Assembly (NCBI GenBank): GCA_026770575.1
Contig: MU657296.1
Location: forward strand, 13,544 to 67,751
DNA from: Pelagophyceae sp. CCMP2097
Lineage: Eukaryota; Sar; Pelagophyceae
DNA length: 54,208 nt
Direction of reading: 5' to 3'
The notes beneath the pieces were generated by a model, which did not search any database, was not told the origin of the DNA, and saw only the letters and a program-made list of their open reading frames with translations. A program made the position numbers and the translations under genes. Within the stretch, counting starts at the first letter, position 1. Each line of letters opens with the position of its first letter. Positions 51,710 to 54,208 of the stretch are shown piece after piece.

Positions 51710-52114
51710 AAGGCACAACGACAGCTATGCATAGGCACGATCGATATTTGCCGGGATTTTTGCCGAAACGATAATCGGCGATATTTCATCGACATTTGCC
51801 GGGATTACCGGGAAAATCGTCGTTATTTGCTAGACTCAACACAATCTGACGCTCGCAAATACCATGTTTTTCGTCATTTCGCAATTTAATATCTCAATAA
51901 AGGCATATTTAAGATTTAATTAAATCTTATTTACGTTTGTTTTAACATATTTCTCAATAAAGATTTTATAAAATCTTAATTTTGCCTTTATTGAGATATT
52001 TAAGTGTAAAAAAGTCGATAATCGTCGATTCCCAGTCGATATTTGCCGGGATTCCTGTCGATAGTATCGACCGATATTTGCCGGAAAAGCCATCCATAGG
52101 CGTCGTTGTGCCTT
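51710..52114. mobile_element. 405-bp MITE, Mutator-like, with 9-bp target duplication
   Basis: The element is AT-rich inside a GC-rich region. It begins CAAGGCACAACGAC (51710) and ends with the inverse complement (to 52114/52115). Similarity of the ends continues imperfectly to about 27 bp. The 9-bp word GACGTAGGA lies directly outside both ends (51701-51709 and 52115-52123), as expected for a target-site duplication; 9 bp is typical of Mutator-like elements. Inside, perfect 18-bp inverted arms 51888-51905 and 51983-52000 and repeated CGATATTTGCCGGGAT words make it foldback-like. No transposase is encoded, so it is non-autonomous. Confidence 0.88.
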
Positions 52115-52119
52115 GACGT

Positions 52120-52153
52120 AGGATTCCTAGGAATTCCTACTAGGAATTCCTAC
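52120..52153. repeat. AGGAATTCCTA palindrome cluster
   Basis: Three overlapping copies of AGGAATTCCTA-like palindromes directly after the MITE. A closely similar cluster is at 54069-54090. See the separate finding. Confidence 0.85.
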
Positions 52154-52276
52154 CGGGCCCGCTACCTTAAGAGTGTTTGCACTGAAATTGCAGTCGCTCA
52201 AAAACCCCGTTAGGATTCGCTTGACGTTCCCGGTTCCGACAGTTGCGCGCTCGCGAGACTTCACCCGCCGCGCACG

Positions 52277-53293
52277 ATGAAGGCGAACAACGTGCTCCGC
52301 GCGGTGAACGACAACCTGCTCCGCACGCCCGTGCTGAAGAGGCTGCAGCCTCTTCGGACGGCCCCGCATACGAGCGGGCGAGAGAACGACCTCGACGGGT
52401 ATACACCCCAGCGCGCGACGCCGGCCGCCAAGCGGCGCCGCGCGTCGAAGTCGCCACAGCGCACGCCGCGCGCCGCCACGCGCGTCACGCCGGTGCAGCC
52501 GCAGAGACTGCCGCCGACGACGCCGACCGACGCGCCGACCACTGACGACGCCATTGCGCTCGAGGCGCGAATCGCGGCGGAAGACGCCGCGACCGCCACG
52601 GAAGACGCCGCGACGTCGTTCCTCGAGGCCGACGACGCGCTGGTGGCCACGGCGGAGGCCGCGGCCGAAGCCGAACCTCGGACAATCGACGCGCCCGCCG
52701 CCTCGGCCTTACTCCCGTTCGCCGTCCTCTGCCTCTACGTCTTCGCCATCCTCGCCGTGCGTTTCCCTATTCTTCGTATCGAAGGAAGACACTTCTCTTT
52801 AGGGTTGGCGCCTCGCCGGTCCGGCGCTCGGCTCGCTCTCGGCGCCCCTCGCGGGCCTCGCGGCGCCGCAGCGCGCCGTGGCCGCCGCGCGAAACGCGCA
52901 GCTCCTGCTGGGCGCGCCCACGGCATCGAGCCTCGCTACAGCATCGAGCCTCGGTAGTGCGGGCGTCGCGTTAGTGCGGGCGCGCGGCGGGTCGCTGCTC
53001 TACTACGGGACGTCCGTGCTCCCCGCTTTGTTCGCCGACCAGCTTCCCGCGCTCTTCGCCGACCAGCTTCCCGCCGCGGCGCCACGGGCGGCGTCGCGCG
53101 CGGCGAGGGCCCTCGTGGATAAGCTCATCCACGCGGTAAGCGCCCCTGGGCCCGCGGCGTCCTCGAACGGCCGCCGCCTCCGTTGCTGAAACACCGCTCG
53201 TGGGCGCCCTTTGAACGCCGCGTCTAGGCGCGCCGCGTGTGCGACTTGTTGCAGTTCTGGCGGACCACGCCCGCCGCGCAGACGAAGCGCTGA
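52277..53293 (+). CDS. Single-pass membrane protein of unknown function
   Basis: Exons 52277-52756, 52803-53135 and 53228-53293 join in phase to 292 residues. The N-terminal half is Ala/Thr-rich with basic patches (PAAKRRRASKSPQR) and an Ala/Asp helix. One hydrophobic segment follows, SALLPFAVLCLYVFAILAG. The C-terminal half is Ala/Leu-rich with amphipathic helices, has a nine-residue tandem duplication (LFADQLPA) near 53030-53070, and ends RVCDLLQFWRTTPAAQTKR. I do not recognise the family. ATG 52277 was chosen because it opens the frame right after a non-coding AT-rich stretch. Confidence 0.6.
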
Positions 53294-54208
53294 CGCAGAC
53301 GAAACACTGACGCTCGCCCACGGCGCATACGCCCATCGCCCGCGCGCCTCGGACGACCGCCGCGCCTGCAATGCCCCTTTGTACATGTTAACCAGGCGTC
53401 ACATAATCTCCGCGACGCCACGTCCGACATCGCCGCCTCGAGGAAGGGCCATCGACTCTGGCATCGAGAGGGCGCGGCAACTCGCTCGGTGATCCAAGGA
53501 TGAATATCTTACGGTCCCGCGGTGCTCCTTTGTGAGTCTTCGTCGGCTTGTCCGCGACGCCGCTGGGCTCCATCGGAGACGTGCTCCTTGGACGGGCGCC
53601 CGACGGAGTCCGTGATGCGTCATCCACGCGCTCTACTGGTCCTCAACAGCGAGCGACTCCGTACTCAATAAGAAGGTACTCACCCGGTCCAGGCCGCAGC
53701 GCAGCGAAGGGCGTGGACCGGGGGTTTCCGGCGGCAGTCCCGACCGCTCCGAGTCACCGCGGCCACGGTTGTCTGCGTGCGGTACCACGGGCGAGAGAAC
53801 TCTCTCTCCCTCGTTTTCCCTCGTCGTGCTCACGCACGGCGCGCGAAAACTTTAGAGACCGGCGCCTCTACGAAGCGCCGGACTGTGGCACAATAAATCC
53901 CCTTAGAGTGGAAGGAATTGATTCAGAGGTGAGAGACGAGATCACTGTGGTGCCCTCGCCAAAGGACGGTGGGGACGGAGTGCGGGAAACACGTGACGTG
54001 AGGCATGAGGGGGATTATTTATATTCCGGGAAGAGATATCAGACTGGGGTTACTATTCTGGGGTTGCTAGGATTCCTACTAGGAATTCCTATCTATGGTT
54101 GGCAAAATCGACAAAGTAAAAACTCAAAACTCAAAACTCGTTTTTTGGGCTCAGAACTCAACACTGGACGTGGCTCGGGCTCGAAACTTGAAACTCGCCC
54201 GAGACGCG
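53294..54208. other. End of window, no clear gene
   Basis: Minus-strand readings MEPSGVADKPTKTHKGAP (about 53510-53570) and VLSPVVPHADNRGRGDSE (about 53730-53800) look protein-like but match nothing known and have no clear start. The last 150 bp are AT-rich, with an AGGAATTCCTA cluster at 54069-54090 and repeated AAACTC words. Confidence 0.4.
54069..54090. repeat. AGGAATTCCTA palindrome cluster
   Basis: AGGATTCCTACTAGGAATTC and following bases match the cluster at 52120-52153. Confidence 0.85.

Overview
The window looks like nuclear DNA from a photosynthetic stramenopile, most like a pelagophyte such as Aureococcus. Coding DNA is very GC-rich. Genes are close together on both strands and cut by many short introns, about 40-220 bp, usually starting GTGCGT or GTGAG and ending in YAG. 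A PSII PsbU gene and a second plastid-lumen gene both carry signal-peptide plus twin-arginine leaders, as expected for a red-lineage secondary plastid. I saw nothing prokaryotic or viral. Species identity is inference.

Layout. 1-8.1 kb: a Kelch fragment, a C2/coiled-coil gene (-) and, divergent from it, a small four-exon gene followed by an acidic nuclear-type protein (+). 8.4-11.5 kb: an SOS1-like Na+/H+ antiporter (-). 12.2-13.1 kb: assembly gap bordered by a 52-bp minisatellite. 13.4-17.2 kb: a seven-blade WD40 protein (-), a plastid-lumen protein (+) and an ATG14/UVRAG-like autophagy protein (+). 17.8-24.1 kb: a 17-repeat helicase-associated-domain (HA) protein (-) with decayed repeats beyond both ends. 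24.5-30.2 kb: a Rab GTPase (+), a RelA/SpoT-like plus 13-TPR fusion (-) and SRP receptor beta (+). 30.4-32.8 kb: an FCP1/NIF-type phosphatase (-) and PsbU (+). 33-39 kb: repeat-rich DNA, a multipass membrane protein (+) and an XPA-like zinc protein (+). 39.0-43.3 kb: a polyQ TAF4-like gene (-) and a 4EHP-type cap-binding protein (+). 43.8-50.4 kb: a secreted PC-esterase-like protein (-), a cyclic-nucleotide-dependent kinase (-) and an OTUD6-like deubiquitinase (-). 50.5-53.3 kb: an mL53-like gene, a 405-bp MITE with 9-bp target duplications and a one-TM protein. The tail shows no clear gene.

The genes are mostly unrelated housekeeping and regulatory genes, not an operon-like system. The most unusual items are the RelA/SpoT-TPR fusion flanked by 20-bp direct repeats, the growing and decaying HA-repeat locus, and the Mutator-like MITE. 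Exon joins were made by hand from splice motifs and reading phase, so any gene without listed exons has approximate borders.
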